Source: Acidobacteriota bacterium (GTDB lineage: Bacteria > Actinomycetota > Acidimicrobiia > Acidimicrobiales > Acidimicrobilacustridaceae). Taken from it: a stretch of DNA of 45,850 nucleotides. The notes under the pieces are model-generated. The model was given only the letters and a program-made list of their open reading frames with translations. It was not told where the DNA came from and searched no databases. The position numbers were made by a program, and so were the translations under genes. Positions 7,732-15,725 of this stretch are shown piece after piece. Location: NCBI GenBank assembly GCA_018969405.1, contig JAGWYK010000010.1, positions 1-45,850 of the forward strand. Direction: 5' to 3'. The stretch's first letter is position 1, and every line of letters starts with the position of its first letter.

Positions 7732-8549
7732 CCGCCACCGTCGAGGGTGTGCGTCCCACCGTCCGGCCCCTGCAGATGGCGGCGATCGTCCCGGTGATCA
7801 CCGCCGGGGTCCTGCTCAGTGCGCTCCTGCTGCTGGTGCTCGGACTGCTCGGACTTCTCGCCGGCCTTCTCCTCACCGCCCTGGCGGCGGTGGGGCGACT
7901 GCGCGGCCTCACCCGGGGGATCGAGGCCGAGGTCCTCGGTCGGATCGGGGCCGAGGCCCCCTCCGGCGCGCTCGAGGCCCGGCTCGACAATCTCGCCGAG
8001 AGCCTCGCCGCCCAGAGCGGCGTCCCCGTCCCGCTGCTGCGCGTGGTGGACGATCCGGGCGCCAACATGCTCGTGGTGGGCACCGCCCCCGACGCCGCGG
8101 TGCTGGTGGTCACGACCGGCCTGCTCGCCGGTCTCGACCGGATGCAGCTCGAGGCGATCGTGGGTCGGGGCATCGCCGAGATCCGCTCGGGTGACCTCCC
8201 GGCCAGCACCATGGCCGTGCGTTCGGTCGGTCGGCCCGCCGCCGCCCTCGACGCCGGTGGTCCCCGGGCGCTCGTGGCACGCCCCTTCGCCGGTCTGGTC
8301 ACCGCTGGTGCGGCCTTCGTGGGTGATCCCGATCGCGATCTGCTGCTCGATCAGGCGGCGGTCGCCCTCACCCGTTTCCCGCCGGCGCTCATCAGCGCCC
8401 TCGAGCGCTGCGCGGCCATCGGCACCGAGCTGCGGCGTCAGGACCCGGCACTCGATCATCTCTGGATGGCCGCCACCGGTGCGACCGGCCGAGCCGTCGT
8501 CGAGCGGCCCGATCTCCAGCTGCGCATCGAGGCGCTGCGACTGCTGTGA
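7728..8549 (+). CDS. HtpX-like M48 pseudopeptidase, metal site lost
   Basis: 273 residues. Two membrane segments near the N-terminus (about 12-50, LLSALLLLVLGLLGLLAG) are followed by a region that aligns by eye with M48/HtpX peptidases: the stretch DPGANMLVVG...AVLVVTTGLL corresponds to the family's PNAFATG...AVTTGLL. The zinc helix that should read AHELAHIRNRD is VGRGIAEIRSGD (residues 145 onward), so both His and the catalytic Glu are replaced. The third-ligand motif EADxxAVxLT is LLDQAAVALT (206 onward), so that Glu is also gone. The protein therefore cannot be a normal metallopeptidase and may act as a membrane scaffold or substrate-binding protein. It is read from GTG in a GTGA overlap with the leader peptide, and its own TGA overlaps the DUF3048 gene's GTG. 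M48 homology is from motif alignment only. Confidence 0.75.
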   Translation: MTATVEGVRPTVRPLQMAAIVPVITAGVLLSALLLLVLGLLGLLAGLLLTALAAVGRLRGLTRGIEAEVLGRIGAEAPSGALEARLDNLAESLAAQSGVPVPLLRVVDDPGANMLVVGTAPDAAVLVVTTGLLAGLDRMQLEAIVGRGIAEIRSGDLPASTMAVRSVGRPAAALDAGGPRALVARPFAGLVTAGAAFVGDPDRDLLLDQAAVALTRFPPALISALERCAAIGTELRRQDPALDHLWMAATGATGRAVVERPDLQLRIEALRLL

Positions 8550-9664
8550 GTCCGCACCGTCGACGTCCCCGTCGTCCCGTCGTCAGCGCCCTCATGGTGG
8601 TCGCCCTGTCGGCGGTGGCCATCGCCGGGTGTGGGGGAGGGAGGTCGACCGCCACGCCGGAGACCTCCACATCCACCACGGTGGTGCTGCCCACCTGGCC
8701 GCTCACCGGGCTCCCCGGCGCCGACGCGCCCACCGCAGGAGCCCATCCGGCCATCACGGTCAAGATGGACAACTCGCCCGATGCCCGTCCCCAGACCGGG
8801 ATCGAGCGGGCCGACATCGTCTACGAACTGCTGGTGGAGGGCATCACCCGGTTCGCGCTGGTGTTCCATTCCGGGCTGCCCGAACCGGTCGGGCCGCTGC
8901 GCTCGGCCCGCTCCTCCGACATCGATCTCGTCAGCGCGCTGTCCACCCCGGTGTTCGCCTGGTCGGGGGGCAATCCGGGGGTCGAGGGGGAGGTGGCGGC
9001 CGCCGCCCGTCGGGGCCTGCTCACCGACGCCTCCTACAGCGCGGCCTTCGACGCCTACTTCCGCTCCACCGATCGGATCGCCCCGCACAACCTCTATGTG
9101 AACCTCCCCAAGCTGCTGGAGCTGAAGGCGCCGGCCGGGCAGGGCGCCCCGATGCCGGTGTTCACCTATCGGGCCGCCGATGCCGATCCGGCGGTCGTCG
9201 GCGGTGTGCCGGCGCTGGGCATGTCGGTGGACTTCGGCATGGGCACGGTCATCGACTACCTGTGGGACGCCGGACGGAACGGCTGGCGCCGGTTCCAGGT
9301 CGACGGCAGCCATGCCCGTCGCGACAGCGCCACCATGGATCGCGCCGGCGGTCAGGTCACCCCGGCCAATGTCGTGGTGATGTTCACCGAGTACGGCCAG
9401 AGCCCCTCCGACAGCCGGTCGCCGATGGCGCTCACGGTCGGTTCCGGTCGCGCCATCGTCTACACCGCCGGTCGCGCCATCGAGGGCACCTGGACCCGAC
9501 CCGATGCGCGCACCCCGGCGGTGCTGCGGGATGCCGCCGGATCGGTGATCGCCCTCACCCCCGGTCGGACCTGGGTCGAACTGCCGCGGACCGGCTCAAC
9601 CGTCACCACCTACAGCGCCGCTGATCAGGCTCTGCTCGACCAACTGGCGGCCGCAGGGCGCTGA
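8546..9664 (+). CDS. DUF3048 (YerB-type) lipoprotein
   Basis: 372 residues with a basic N-terminus, a hydrophobic segment and a lipobox AIAGC near residue 30, followed by a Ser/Thr-rich spacer typical of an exported lipoprotein. The mature part has the DUF3048 hallmarks: PLTGLPGADA at its start, VKMDNSPDARPQTGIERADIVYELLVEGITRF, and PVGPLRSARSSDIDL. The function of the family is not established. The GTG start overlaps the upstream pseudopeptidase stop (GTGA), so the two are translationally coupled and probably work in the same membrane-surface process. Confidence 0.88.
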   Translation: MSPHRRRPRRPVVSALMVVALSAVAIAGCGGGRSTATPETSTSTTVVLPTWPLTGLPGADAPTAGAHPAITVKMDNSPDARPQTGIERADIVYELLVEGITRFALVFHSGLPEPVGPLRSARSSDIDLVSALSTPVFAWSGGNPGVEGEVAAAARRGLLTDASYSAAFDAYFRSTDRIAPHNLYVNLPKLLELKAPAGQGAPMPVFTYRAADADPAVVGGVPALGMSVDFGMGTVIDYLWDAGRNGWRRFQVDGSHARRDSATMDRAGGQVTPANVVVMFTEYGQSPSDSRSPMALTVGSGRAIVYTAGRAIEGTWTRPDARTPAVLRDAAGSVIALTPGRTWVELPRTGSTVTTYSAADQALLDQLAAAGR

Positions 9665-9709
9665 CCGGGAGATCGCCGGTCCACTTGGGATTCCCCGCAG
9701 GTCCACCCG

Positions 9710-9715
9710 TAGACT
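9710..9715 (+). promoter_or_regulatory. -10 box TAGACT for pdxS (leaderless)
   Basis: TAGACT ends 6 bases before ATG 9722. A possible -35 TTGGGA lies at 9685-9690, with a spacer of 19 bases. Confidence 0.55.
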
Positions 9716-9721
9716 CGTCCC

Positions 9722-10624
9722 ATGGCTCCTCAGCATTCCGACGCCCCTCGTGAAACCGGCACCCAGCTCGTCAAGCGGGGTCTGGCCGACATGCTCAAGG
9801 GCGGCGTCATCATGGACGTCGTCGATCCCGAGCAGGCCCGGATCGCCGAGGACGCCGGCGCCATCGCCGTGATGGCCCTCGAGCGGGTGCCCTCCGACAT
9901 CCGACGCGACGGCGGCGTGGCCCGGATGAGCGATCCCGAGATGATCGAGGGCATCAAGGCCGTCACCACCGTCCCGGTGATGGCCAAGGCCCGGATCGGC
10001 CACTTCGCCGAGGCCCAGATCCTCCAGTCCCTCGGCGTCGACTACATCGACGAGTCCGAGGTGCTGACCCCCGCCGATGAGGCCCATCACATCGACAAGT
10101 GGGCCTTCACCACCCCGTTCGTGTGCGGTGCCACCAACCTCGGTGAGGCCCTCCGGCGCATCTCCGAGGGTGCCTGCATGATCCGGTCCAAGGGCGAGGC
10201 CGGCACCGGCAACGTGGTCGAGGCCGTGCGGCATCTGCGCAGCATCCTCGGCGACATCCGCCGCATCGGCACCGCCGATCCCGCCGAGCTGTTCGACTGG
10301 GCCAAGCGTCTGCAGGCTCCGCTGCCGCTCGTGCAGGAGATCGCCGAGACGGGCACCCTGCCGGTGCCGATGTTCTGCGCCGGTGGCATCGCCACCCCCG
10401 CCGACGCCGCCCTCGTGATGCAGCTTGGCGCCCAGGCGGTGTTCGTGGGCTCGGGCATCTTCAAGAGTTCCGATCCGTCGCGGATGGCTCGGGCCATCGT
10501 CGAGGCCACGGCCAACTACACCGATCCCGACATCCTGGCCAAGGTCAGCCGGGGGCTGGGTGAGGCGATGCCCGGCCTCGAGATCGGTTCGCTCGACACC
10601 AAGCTCGCCGAACGCGGGTGGTGA
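9722..10624 (+). CDS. pdxS: Pyridoxal 5'-phosphate synthase, lyase subunit PdxS
   Basis: Makes PLP from ribose 5-phosphate, glyceraldehyde 3-phosphate and ammonia supplied by PdxT. The 300-residue TIM-barrel protein is full length and strongly conserved: [31 protein letters not shown], Schiff-base lysine K89 in [10 protein letters not shown]33 in VIMDVV, and [27 protein letters not shown] near the phosphate site. In the cell it forms a dodecamer docked with PdxT. pdxT begins 57 bases downstream. The same pdxS...pdxT...yebC succession follows the PIM genes in mycobacteria. Confidence 0.97.
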   Translation: MAPQHSDAPRETGTQLVKRGLADMLKGGVIMDVVDPEQARIAEDAGAIAVMALERVPSDIRRDGGVARMSDPEMIEGIKAVTTVPVMAKARIGHFAEAQILQSLGVDYIDESEVLTPADEAHHIDKWAFTTPFVCGATNLGEALRRISEGACMIRSKGEAGTGNVVEAVRHLRSILGDIRRIGTADPAELFDWAKRLQAPLPLVQEIAETGTLPVPMFCAGGIATPADAALVMQLGAQAVFVGSGIFKSSDPSRMARAIVEATANYTDPDILAKVSRGLGEAMPGLEIGSLDTKLAERGW

Positions 10625-10680
10625 GGACGGTCCGCCGATCCTCATCGCGCCCATGACCATGAAGCCATCGGAGCCCCCAG

Positions 10681-11265
10681 GTGTCGCCGGCGATCGGGAT
10701 CCTCGCGCTGCAGGGGGCCGTTGACCTCCACGCCCGGGCCCTCGCCCGGTTGGGCGTCGATGCCGTCGAGGTCCGCCGACCGGCCCAGCTCGACACCGTC
10801 GACGCGCTGGTGCTGCCGGGCGGGGAGTCCTCGGCCATCTCCAAGCTGCTGGTCCTGAACTCCCTGTTCGACCCGTTGCGCGAACGCCTGCGTGCGGGCA
10901 TGCCCGCCTTCGGCACCTGTGCCGGCATGATCCTGCTCGCCACCGGCGTGCTCGACGGCCGCACCGATCAGCGCTCCTTCGCCGCCATCGACATCGATGT
11001 CCGCCGCAACGCGTTCGGCCGACAGAACGACTCGTTCGAGACCGAGCTGGAGGTGGCCGGTGTCGACGGGCCGACGGTCCATGCCGTGTTCATCCGAGCC
11101 CCGGTGGTCGAGCGCGTCGGGCCCGGGGTCGAGGTGCTGGCCACCGTCGACGGGGATCGGGCCGTGGCCTGCCGTCAGGGCGCAGTGATCGTGACCTCGT
11201 TCCACCCCGAACTCTCCGATGATCTGCGGCTCCATGAGCTGTTCCTGGCGGGCGTGGCAGCATGA
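10681..11265 (+). CDS. pdxT: Pyridoxal 5'-phosphate synthase, glutaminase subunit PdxT
   Basis: Class I glutamine amidotransferase that hydrolyses glutamine and passes ammonia to PdxS. The catalytic triad is visible: nucleophile C80 in FGTCAGM, and H175 with E177 in FHPEL. The N-terminal GILALQGAVDLHA and LPGGESSAI motifs are typical PdxT. 194 residues, the usual length. GTG 10681 is chosen because it directly precedes the conserved IGILALQG strand and has a GGAG element 6-7 bases upstream. An ATG at about 10651 is out of frame. Confidence 0.95.
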   Translation: MSPAIGILALQGAVDLHARALARLGVDAVEVRRPAQLDTVDALVLPGGESSAISKLLVLNSLFDPLRERLRAGMPAFGTCAGMILLATGVLDGRTDQRSFAAIDIDVRRNAFGRQNDSFETELEVAGVDGPTVHAVFIRAPVVERVGPGVEVLATVDGDRAVACRQGAVIVTSFHPELSDDLRLHELFLAGVAA

Positions 11266-11320
11266 GGCCCGTCCCCGCACGCTCCCTCTCCGATCCGACC
11301 ACCCGACCAAGGAGTTCCTG

Positions 11321-12070
11321 ATGTCCGGTCATTCCAAATGGGCGACCATCAAGCACAAGAAGGGCGCCGCCGATCAGAAGCGGGCCAAGGTGTTCGCCAA
11401 GCTCATCCGGCAGGTCGAGGTGGCCGCCCGCGAGGGCGGCGGCGATCCGGCGATGAACCCGTCGCTGCGCACCATGTTCCAGAAGGCCCGTGACAACTCG
11501 GTGCCCATCGACACCATCGAACGGGCCATCAAACGCGGCACCGGCGAGCTCGAGGGTGTGCAGTACGAGCAGATCACCTACGAGGGCTACGCCCCCAACG
11601 GCGTCGCCATCCTCATCGACGTGCTGACCGACAACCGCAATCGCACCGGCGGTGATGTGCGCTCCATCCTCAAGAAGAACGGCGGATCGATCGCCGAGCC
11701 CGGCTCGGTGGCCTGGCAGTTCGAACGCAAGGGCATCATCACGCTCCCGCGCACCGTCGAGGAGGACGACATCATGCTGGCGGCCCTCGACGCCGGACTC
11801 GAGGATCTCGCCGATGAGGGTGACACCTGGAGTCTCACCTGCGCCCCCACCGATCTCGCCGCAGTGCGCGCCGCGCTGGACGAGGCCGGCATCGCCTACG
11901 ACTCCGCCGACTCGACGATGGTGGCCAACATGTCGGTGACCCTCGACACCCCCGAGGCGGCGAAGGCGGTGCTGCGACTCATCGACGCCCTCGAGGACAA
12001 CGACGACATCCAGGACGTGTACTCGAACTTCGACATCGCTGACGAGCTGATGCAGAGCCTGGAGCTCTGA
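11321..12070 (+). CDS. yebC: YebC/TACO1-family translation or transcription factor
   Basis: 249 residues with the invariant YebC start MSGHSKWATIKHKK, followed by KFAKLIR-type and NMPKD-region equivalents (RDNSVPIDTIERAIKRGTG) and the YEGYAPNGVAILIDVLTDNRNRT block. Proteins of this family act as DNA-binding regulators or as factors that help ribosomes through difficult sequences. Which role applies here cannot be told. ATG 11321 is fixed by the conserved N-terminus and an AAGGAG ribosome site at 11309-11314. In many bacteria ruvC follows yebC; here a small lipoprotein gene follows instead. Confidence 0.96.
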   Translation: MSGHSKWATIKHKKGAADQKRAKVFAKLIRQVEVAAREGGGDPAMNPSLRTMFQKARDNSVPIDTIERAIKRGTGELEGVQYEQITYEGYAPNGVAILIDVLTDNRNRTGGDVRSILKKNGGSIAEPGSVAWQFERKGIITLPRTVEEDDIMLAALDAGLEDLADEGDTWSLTCAPTDLAAVRAALDEAGIAYDSADSTMVANMSVTLDTPEAAKAVLRLIDALEDNDDIQDVYSNFDIADELMQSLEL

Positions 12071-12075
12071 GCGCC

Positions 12076-12555
12076 GTGCGCCCGATCCGTCTCGCCGCCG
12101 GTGCCGCCGTCGCGCTCTGCCTGCTCCTGCTCGCCGGCTGTTCGGGTTCGGGCTCCTCAGCCTCGTCGACCACATCCTCGAGCGTCGCTGCCACCACGAC
12201 GATCAGTTCCGACCCGTGTCGGGCCGGTTATCAGGCCGCTGCGGCCCGGCTCAACAGTGTGGCCCGCAACTTCGCCGTGGCCGCCCAGAACGGGCAGATG
12301 AACGACCAGTTCGCCGGCTTCGCCGCCAACTACCGCGAGGCCATGACGACCTTCAACACCACGGTCTCGGCCCTGCCCTGCTCGGGGACGGTGAAGGAGG
12401 ACATCGCGCAGCTGGTGGCCGCCCAGACCAGGCTCGAGCCGCTGGTCGCCCAGTTCGCGGCGGGACAGCGCCCACCGGTCGCCGAGTTCAACGCCGCCAC
12501 CAGCGCCGTGGCCGATGCCGTGAAGCGGCTCAACGCCGCGCTCGGCATCGGTTGA
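12076..12555 (+). CDS. Small secreted lipoprotein, function unknown
   Basis: 159 residues with an N-terminal signal (MRPIRLAAGAAVALCLLLLAG) and lipobox LLAGC, then a Ser/Thr-rich linker. The remainder is a helical Ala/Gln-rich domain with two cysteines (DPCRAGY, ALPCSG) that could form a disulfide. It begins at GTG 12076, only 5 bases after the yebC stop, so it is probably cotranscribed with yebC. No family recognised. Confidence 0.75.
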   Translation: MRPIRLAAGAAVALCLLLLAGCSGSGSSASSTTSSSVAATTTISSDPCRAGYQAAAARLNSVARNFAVAAQNGQMNDQFAGFAANYREAMTTFNTTVSALPCSGTVKEDIAQLVAAQTRLEPLVAQFAAGQRPPVAEFNAATSAVADAVKRLNAALGIG

Positions 12556-12589
12556 TGATCGGGGCTCCCCGCGTCCGGGTCGCCGCACC

Positions 12590-13123
12590 GTGATCGGTCG
12601 CGGCGACATGGCGCCGACCTTCGCCCTCGACGGCATCGACGGTGCCACGCTCCTCACCGGCCGCTGGTCGCTGGAGCAGCTGCGCGGACGACCGGTGGTG
12701 CTGGTGTTCTACCCGGCCGACAACTCGCCGATCTGCACCCTGCAGCTGCGCACCTACACCGACGACTTCGCGGCGTTCGCCGAGGTCGACGCCCAGGTCC
12801 TCGCCATCAGTCCGCAGTCGGTCGAGTCGCATCGCGCCTTCGCCGAGACCAACGGGGGTTTCGCCTTCCCGCTGCTGAGCGATGAGGGGCGGGAGGTCGG
12901 TGAGCGGTACGGCGTGCTCGGTCCGGTCGGCTTCTATCGTCGATCGGTGGTGGTGATCGACGGCGCCGGGATCGTCCACTGGGCCCACCGGGCCACTGCG
13001 GGCCTGACCTTCAGGCCCGTCGACGAGCTCGTGGGGGTGGTGGCGTCCATCGCGGCCGACTCGCCGAGGAGTCCGCAGCCTCCTCGCGCAGGCGGCGCCA
13101 GGCCTCGACCCGATCAGGACTGA
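12590..13123 (+). CDS. Peroxiredoxin (AhpC/TSA, BCP-like)
   Basis: Thiol peroxidase of 177 residues. The peroxidatic cysteine is C49 in YPADNSPICTLQ, with the preceding Pro and Ser matching the family PxxxS/TxxC motif. There is no clear resolving cysteine, so a 1-Cys mechanism is likely; mycothiol or another small thiol could be the reductant (inference, given mshC in the window). GTG 12590 gives a normal N-terminus (GDMAPTFALDG). The last 20 or so residues are a Pro/Arg-rich tail that extends beyond the family core and is read antisense to the end of rsgA: the two genes overlap tail to tail by 113 bases. Confidence 0.85.
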   Translation: MIGRGDMAPTFALDGIDGATLLTGRWSLEQLRGRPVVLVFYPADNSPICTLQLRTYTDDFAAFAEVDAQVLAISPQSVESHRAFAETNGGFAFPLLSDEGREVGERYGVLGPVGFYRRSVVVIDGAGIVHWAHRATAGLTFRPVDELVGVVASIAADSPRSPQPPRAGGARPRPDQD

Positions 13124-14012
13124 GGGTCCCGTCGGCCAGTCCGGCGCCGACGGCACAGCCGGGCTGACCCTCGTGCTGGCAGTCGGCGAACCGGCAGGTC
13201 TCGGCCACTTCGTCCACGTCGGTGAAGGTCTCGGCCACCGCCTCGACCTCGGCCACCAGTCCGACCGCCCGGATCCCGGGGGAGTCGATCAGCACGCCAC
13301 CGCCGGGCAGGAGATGCAGTTCGCGACTCGTGGTGGTGTGACGGCCCTTGGCGTCGCCGACGCGCACCTCGCCGGTGGCCGCCACCTCGGCGCCGAGCAG
13401 TGCGTTCACGATGCTCGACTTGCCCGCCCCCGACTCGCCGAGCAGCGTCACGGTGCGATCGCCGATGACGGTTCGCAGGGCTTCGAGGCCCTCGCCCTCC
13501 TTGACCGAGGCGACCAGCACCTCGACGCCGGGGTGGGCCTCGCGCACCTCGGCCACGGCGGAGGTGGCATCGACCGAGCCGGGTCGACGCGCCTTGGTGA
13601 GCACCACGACCGGTCGGGCGCCTGCGTCATGGGCGATGGCGGTGCCGCGCTGGATCCGACCGTCCTTGATGGGCCGGTCGAGTCCGCAGACCAGCAGCAC
13701 GACGTCGATGTTGGCGCCAAGCGCCTGCTCGCCGTCGCCGTGGGCGCTGCGACGACGCAGCAGCGATCGACGGGGCAGCACGGCGACGGCCTCCCCATCG
13801 ACCACGGCGATCCAGTCGCCGACGGTGGGCGCCGGTCGGAGCCGTCGGGTGAACATGATGGTCTCGGGGCCTTCGGGCAGGGCCAGCACCAGCGCCGCTC
13901 CATGGTGGAGCAGCACCCGGCCGGGAACGGCCTCGGCGTCACAGGCCAGGAGTTCGCGTCCCCAGGCCTCGTCCCAACCGAGCGGGCGCAGCGACGCGTG
14001 CAGGGGGGTCAC
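13011..14012 (-). CDS. rsgA: Ribosome small-subunit maturation GTPase RsgA (atypical G4)
   Basis: Circularly permuted GTPase that checks 30S subunit maturation. It has an N-terminal OB-like domain (about 25-90), then G4, then P-loop GESGAGKSS (192-200), G3 motif DSPG (243-246), and the zinc-binding C-terminal domain with C273, C278, H280 and C286. Notably G4, normally NKxD or TKxD, reads TKAR (139-142), so the Asp that selects guanine is replaced by Arg. The GTG start overlaps the SRPBCC stop (GTGA), making it the last gene of a minus-strand operon. Its Pro/Arg-rich C-terminal tail lies antisense to the peroxiredoxin tail. Confidence 0.9.
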   Translation of the reverse strand: MTPLHASLRPLGWDEAWGRELLACDAEAVPGRVLLHHGAALVLALPEGPETIMFTRRLRPAPTVGDWIAVVDGEAVAVLPRRSLLRRRSAHGDGEQALGANIDVVLLVCGLDRPIKDGRIQRGTAIAHDAGARPVVVLTKARRPGSVDATSAVAEVREAHPGVEVLVASVKEGEGLEALRTVIGDRTVTLLGESGAGKSSIVNALLGAEVAATGEVRVGDAKGRHTTTSRELHLLPGGGVLIDSPGIRAVGLVAEVEAVAETFTDVDEVAETCRFADCQHEGQPGCAVGAGLADGTLSPDRVEAWRRLREEAADSSASRPRWTPPPPRARRRA

Positions 14013-14476
14013 GGCGTGGCCGGGGGGACCTCACCAGTGGTCACGTAGGTGTCGAGACGTTCGAGGGTGGCCGCCATGTCGATGGGATGTTTGGTGGGGT
14101 AGCCCTGACGTTCGATCATGGCCGTGCTGATGGCCGGCGCCCAGTCGAAGGTCTCGGTGACCTCGGTGCCGCCGGGCACCGGTTCGAGGGTGTAGCGCCA
14201 GATGTGGCGACCGAAGTGACGCCAGGCGATCCGTCGGCCCTCCTCGAACTCCACCACGGTGTTCTTGATCGAGTAGTTGAAGATGATCTTCATGCCCATC
14301 GAGAACTTCGCGCCGAGCGAGAGTCGGCCCGGGTTGCCCTTGACCTTCTTGAGGCTCCCCGATCCGTCGATGATCGGATGCTTGGCGGGATCGGCGAGGA
14401 CGTCGAAGATGGCCTGGGGCTCGGCGGCGATGATGCGACTGACCGACACCTGCTTGACGGGGTACGCGGAGGTCAT
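14009..14476 (-). CDS. SRPBCC-family (polyketide cyclase-like) protein
   Basis: 155 residues with the pattern of the START/SRPBCC fold: VSVSRIIAAEPQAIFDVLADPAKHPIIDGSG at the N-terminus, a central beta sheet (KNTVVEFEEGRRIAWRHFG..WRYTLEPVPGGTEVTETFDW) and a long C-terminal helix (MAATLERLDTYVTTG). Such proteins bind hydrophobic small molecules; the ligand is not predictable. ATG 14476 is chosen over GTG 14482 because the weak GAGAGA site is then 8 bases away rather than 2. It lies 12 bases after the epimerase gene and overlaps rsgA by 4. Confidence 0.85.
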   Translation of the reverse strand: MTSAYPVKQVSVSRIIAAEPQAIFDVLADPAKHPIIDGSGSLKKVKGNPGRLSLGAKFSMGMKIIFNYSIKNTVVEFEEGRRIAWRHFGRHIWRYTLEPVPGGTEVTETFDWAPAISTAMIERQGYPTKHPIDMAATLERLDTYVTTGEVPPATP

Positions 14477-14488
14477 GGCCACAGTCTC

Positions 14489-15412
14489 TCAGGCGGCGGT
14501 CGGTCGATCGAGCATGGAACGGAGCGCCTCGTCGAGGGTGGGATGGGCGAAGGGGAATCCTTGGGCGCCCAGGACGCCCGGCGTCACCCGTTGGCTGGTG
14601 AACAGCAGTGCCGTGGCGAGATCGGCGCCGAGCAGCAGCTTGGGACCGAAGGAGGGCACCGGCAGCAGGGTGGGGCGGCGCAGCACCTGGCCGAGGATGC
14701 GCGTCATCTCGGCGTTGGTCACCGGGCCGGGAGCGGTGGCGTTCACCGGGCCCCGCACCTCATGGTCGAGCAGCCAACGGATGACGCCGACCTCGTCGTC
14801 CAGGCTGATCCAGCTCCACCACTGACGACCCGAGCCCATACGGCCACCGAGGCCCAGTCGGAACAGGGGCAGCAGTTTGGCCAGCGCCCCGCCGTCAGGG
14901 GTGAGCACGATGCCGGTGCGCAGATGGGCGACCCGCACCCCGGCCTGTTCGGCGGGGGCGGTGGCGGCCTCCCACTGTCGGCACACCTCGGCCAGGAAGT
15001 CCGATCCGGCGGGCGCGTCCTCGGTCACGGCGGTCTCGCCGGTGTCGCCGTAGTACCCGATGGCGCTCCCGCTCACCAGCACCGGCGGTGGAGTGTCGAG
15101 GGCGGCCAGGGTGCCCGCCAGCAGCTCGGTCCCTCGGCTGCGGCTCTCGAGGATCTCGCGTCGATAGGCATCGGTCCAGCGATGGTCGCCGATCCCGGCT
15201 CCGGCCAGATGCACCACGCCATCGAGACCCTCGAGGCCGGCGGCGTCGATGGTGCCGGCCGCGGGGTCCCAGGACACCGCCTGCTCGCCGGCGGCGACGG
15301 GTCGGCGGACCAGCGGCAGAACGGTATGACCATCGGCGCGCAGCGAGGCGCTCAGGGCTCGGCCGATGAGGCCGGACGCGCCGGTGATGGCGATCTTCTT
15401 GGGGTCGGACAC
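14489..15412 (-). CDS. TIGR01777-family NAD(P)-dependent epimerase
   Basis: 307 residues, an extended short-chain dehydrogenase. The dinucleotide loop is GASGLIGRAL at the N-terminus (KIAITGASGLIG). VHLAGAGIGDHRWTDAYRREILESR and SGSAIGYYGDTG are hallmark motifs of the YfcH/TIGR01777 group, and WSWISLDDEVGVIRWLL and NATAPGPVTNAEMTRILG complete the family pattern. The substrate is unknown. GTG 15412 is fixed by a GAGGAG site 8 bases upstream and by the start of the Rossmann strand. A longer frame to 15454 has no ribosome site. First gene of the operon with the SRPBCC protein and rsgA. Confidence 0.9.
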   Translation of the reverse strand: MSDPKKIAITGASGLIGRALSASLRADGHTVLPLVRRPVAAGEQAVSWDPAAGTIDAAGLEGLDGVVHLAGAGIGDHRWTDAYRREILESRSRGTELLAGTLAALDTPPPVLVSGSAIGYYGDTGETAVTEDAPAGSDFLAEVCRQWEAATAPAEQAGVRVAHLRTGIVLTPDGGALAKLLPLFRLGLGGRMGSGRQWWSWISLDDEVGVIRWLLDHEVRGPVNATAPGPVTNAEMTRILGQVLRRPTLLPVPSFGPKLLLGADLATALLFTSQRVTPGVLGAQGFPFAHPTLDEALRSMLDRPTAA

Positions 15413-15503
15413 GGGGGACGCTCCTCGATGGGGGGGTTGTGCCGGGGTCAACACCGCCGGCGCCCCGACTATGCCCGAAGGCGGCGAGGAACCACCGGAC
15501 CGC

Positions 15504-15509
15504 TACGAT
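15504..15509 (+). promoter_or_regulatory. -10 box TACGAT for the 30-residue membrane protein
   Basis: TACGAT ends 8 bases before ATG 15518, the same geometry as other leaderless genes in the window. Confidence 0.45.
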
Positions 15510-15517
15510 CGAACCCG

Positions 15518-15610
15518 ATGAGCACCCGCAAGCTGATTCTCCTCGCCCTGGCCTGCGGGTTCGCCATACTCGTGGCCGGTTCGGCCCAGCTGCTCATGGC
15601 CACCCGCTGA
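15518..15610 (+). CDS. 30-residue single-helix membrane protein
   Basis: Begins MSTRKLILLALACG and continues as one hydrophobic helix (about residues 5-27), ending in MATR. Positive residues flank the helix at both ends, which is compatible with a transmembrane micropeptide. It has its own apparent leaderless promoter and stands between the divergent epimerase operon and the ATP-grasp cassette. The N-terminus resembles the first helix of longer actinobacterial membrane proteins, so it could also be the remnant of one. No continuation is visible after the TGA. Confidence 0.55.
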   Translation: MSTRKLILLALACGFAILVAGSAQLLMATR

Positions 15611-15712
15611 GACCGGACCCTCCGTTCCGGCCGAACTCGGCCAGCCTGTGTCCGTCGGATGAACGGTCTGTGAAGAGGTCCGGTCCCGCCTGACCCCGCC
15701 CCTGCAGTGCCC

Positions 15713-15718
15713 TACGGT
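15713..15718 (+). promoter_or_regulatory. -10 box TACGGT for the ATP-grasp cassette (selects GTG 15726)
   Basis: TACGGT ends 7 bases before GTG 15726. The earlier in-frame GTG at 15717 overlaps the box itself and is therefore unlikely to be transcribed. Confidence 0.5.
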
Positions 15719-15725
15719 GCCCACC

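Noticed and set aside
14087-15610. 507-codon plus-strand frame covering the epimerase operon and ending in the micropeptide
   Set aside because: Only the last 30 codons have an independent start and promoter. The rest is antisense to the SRPBCC and epimerase genes.
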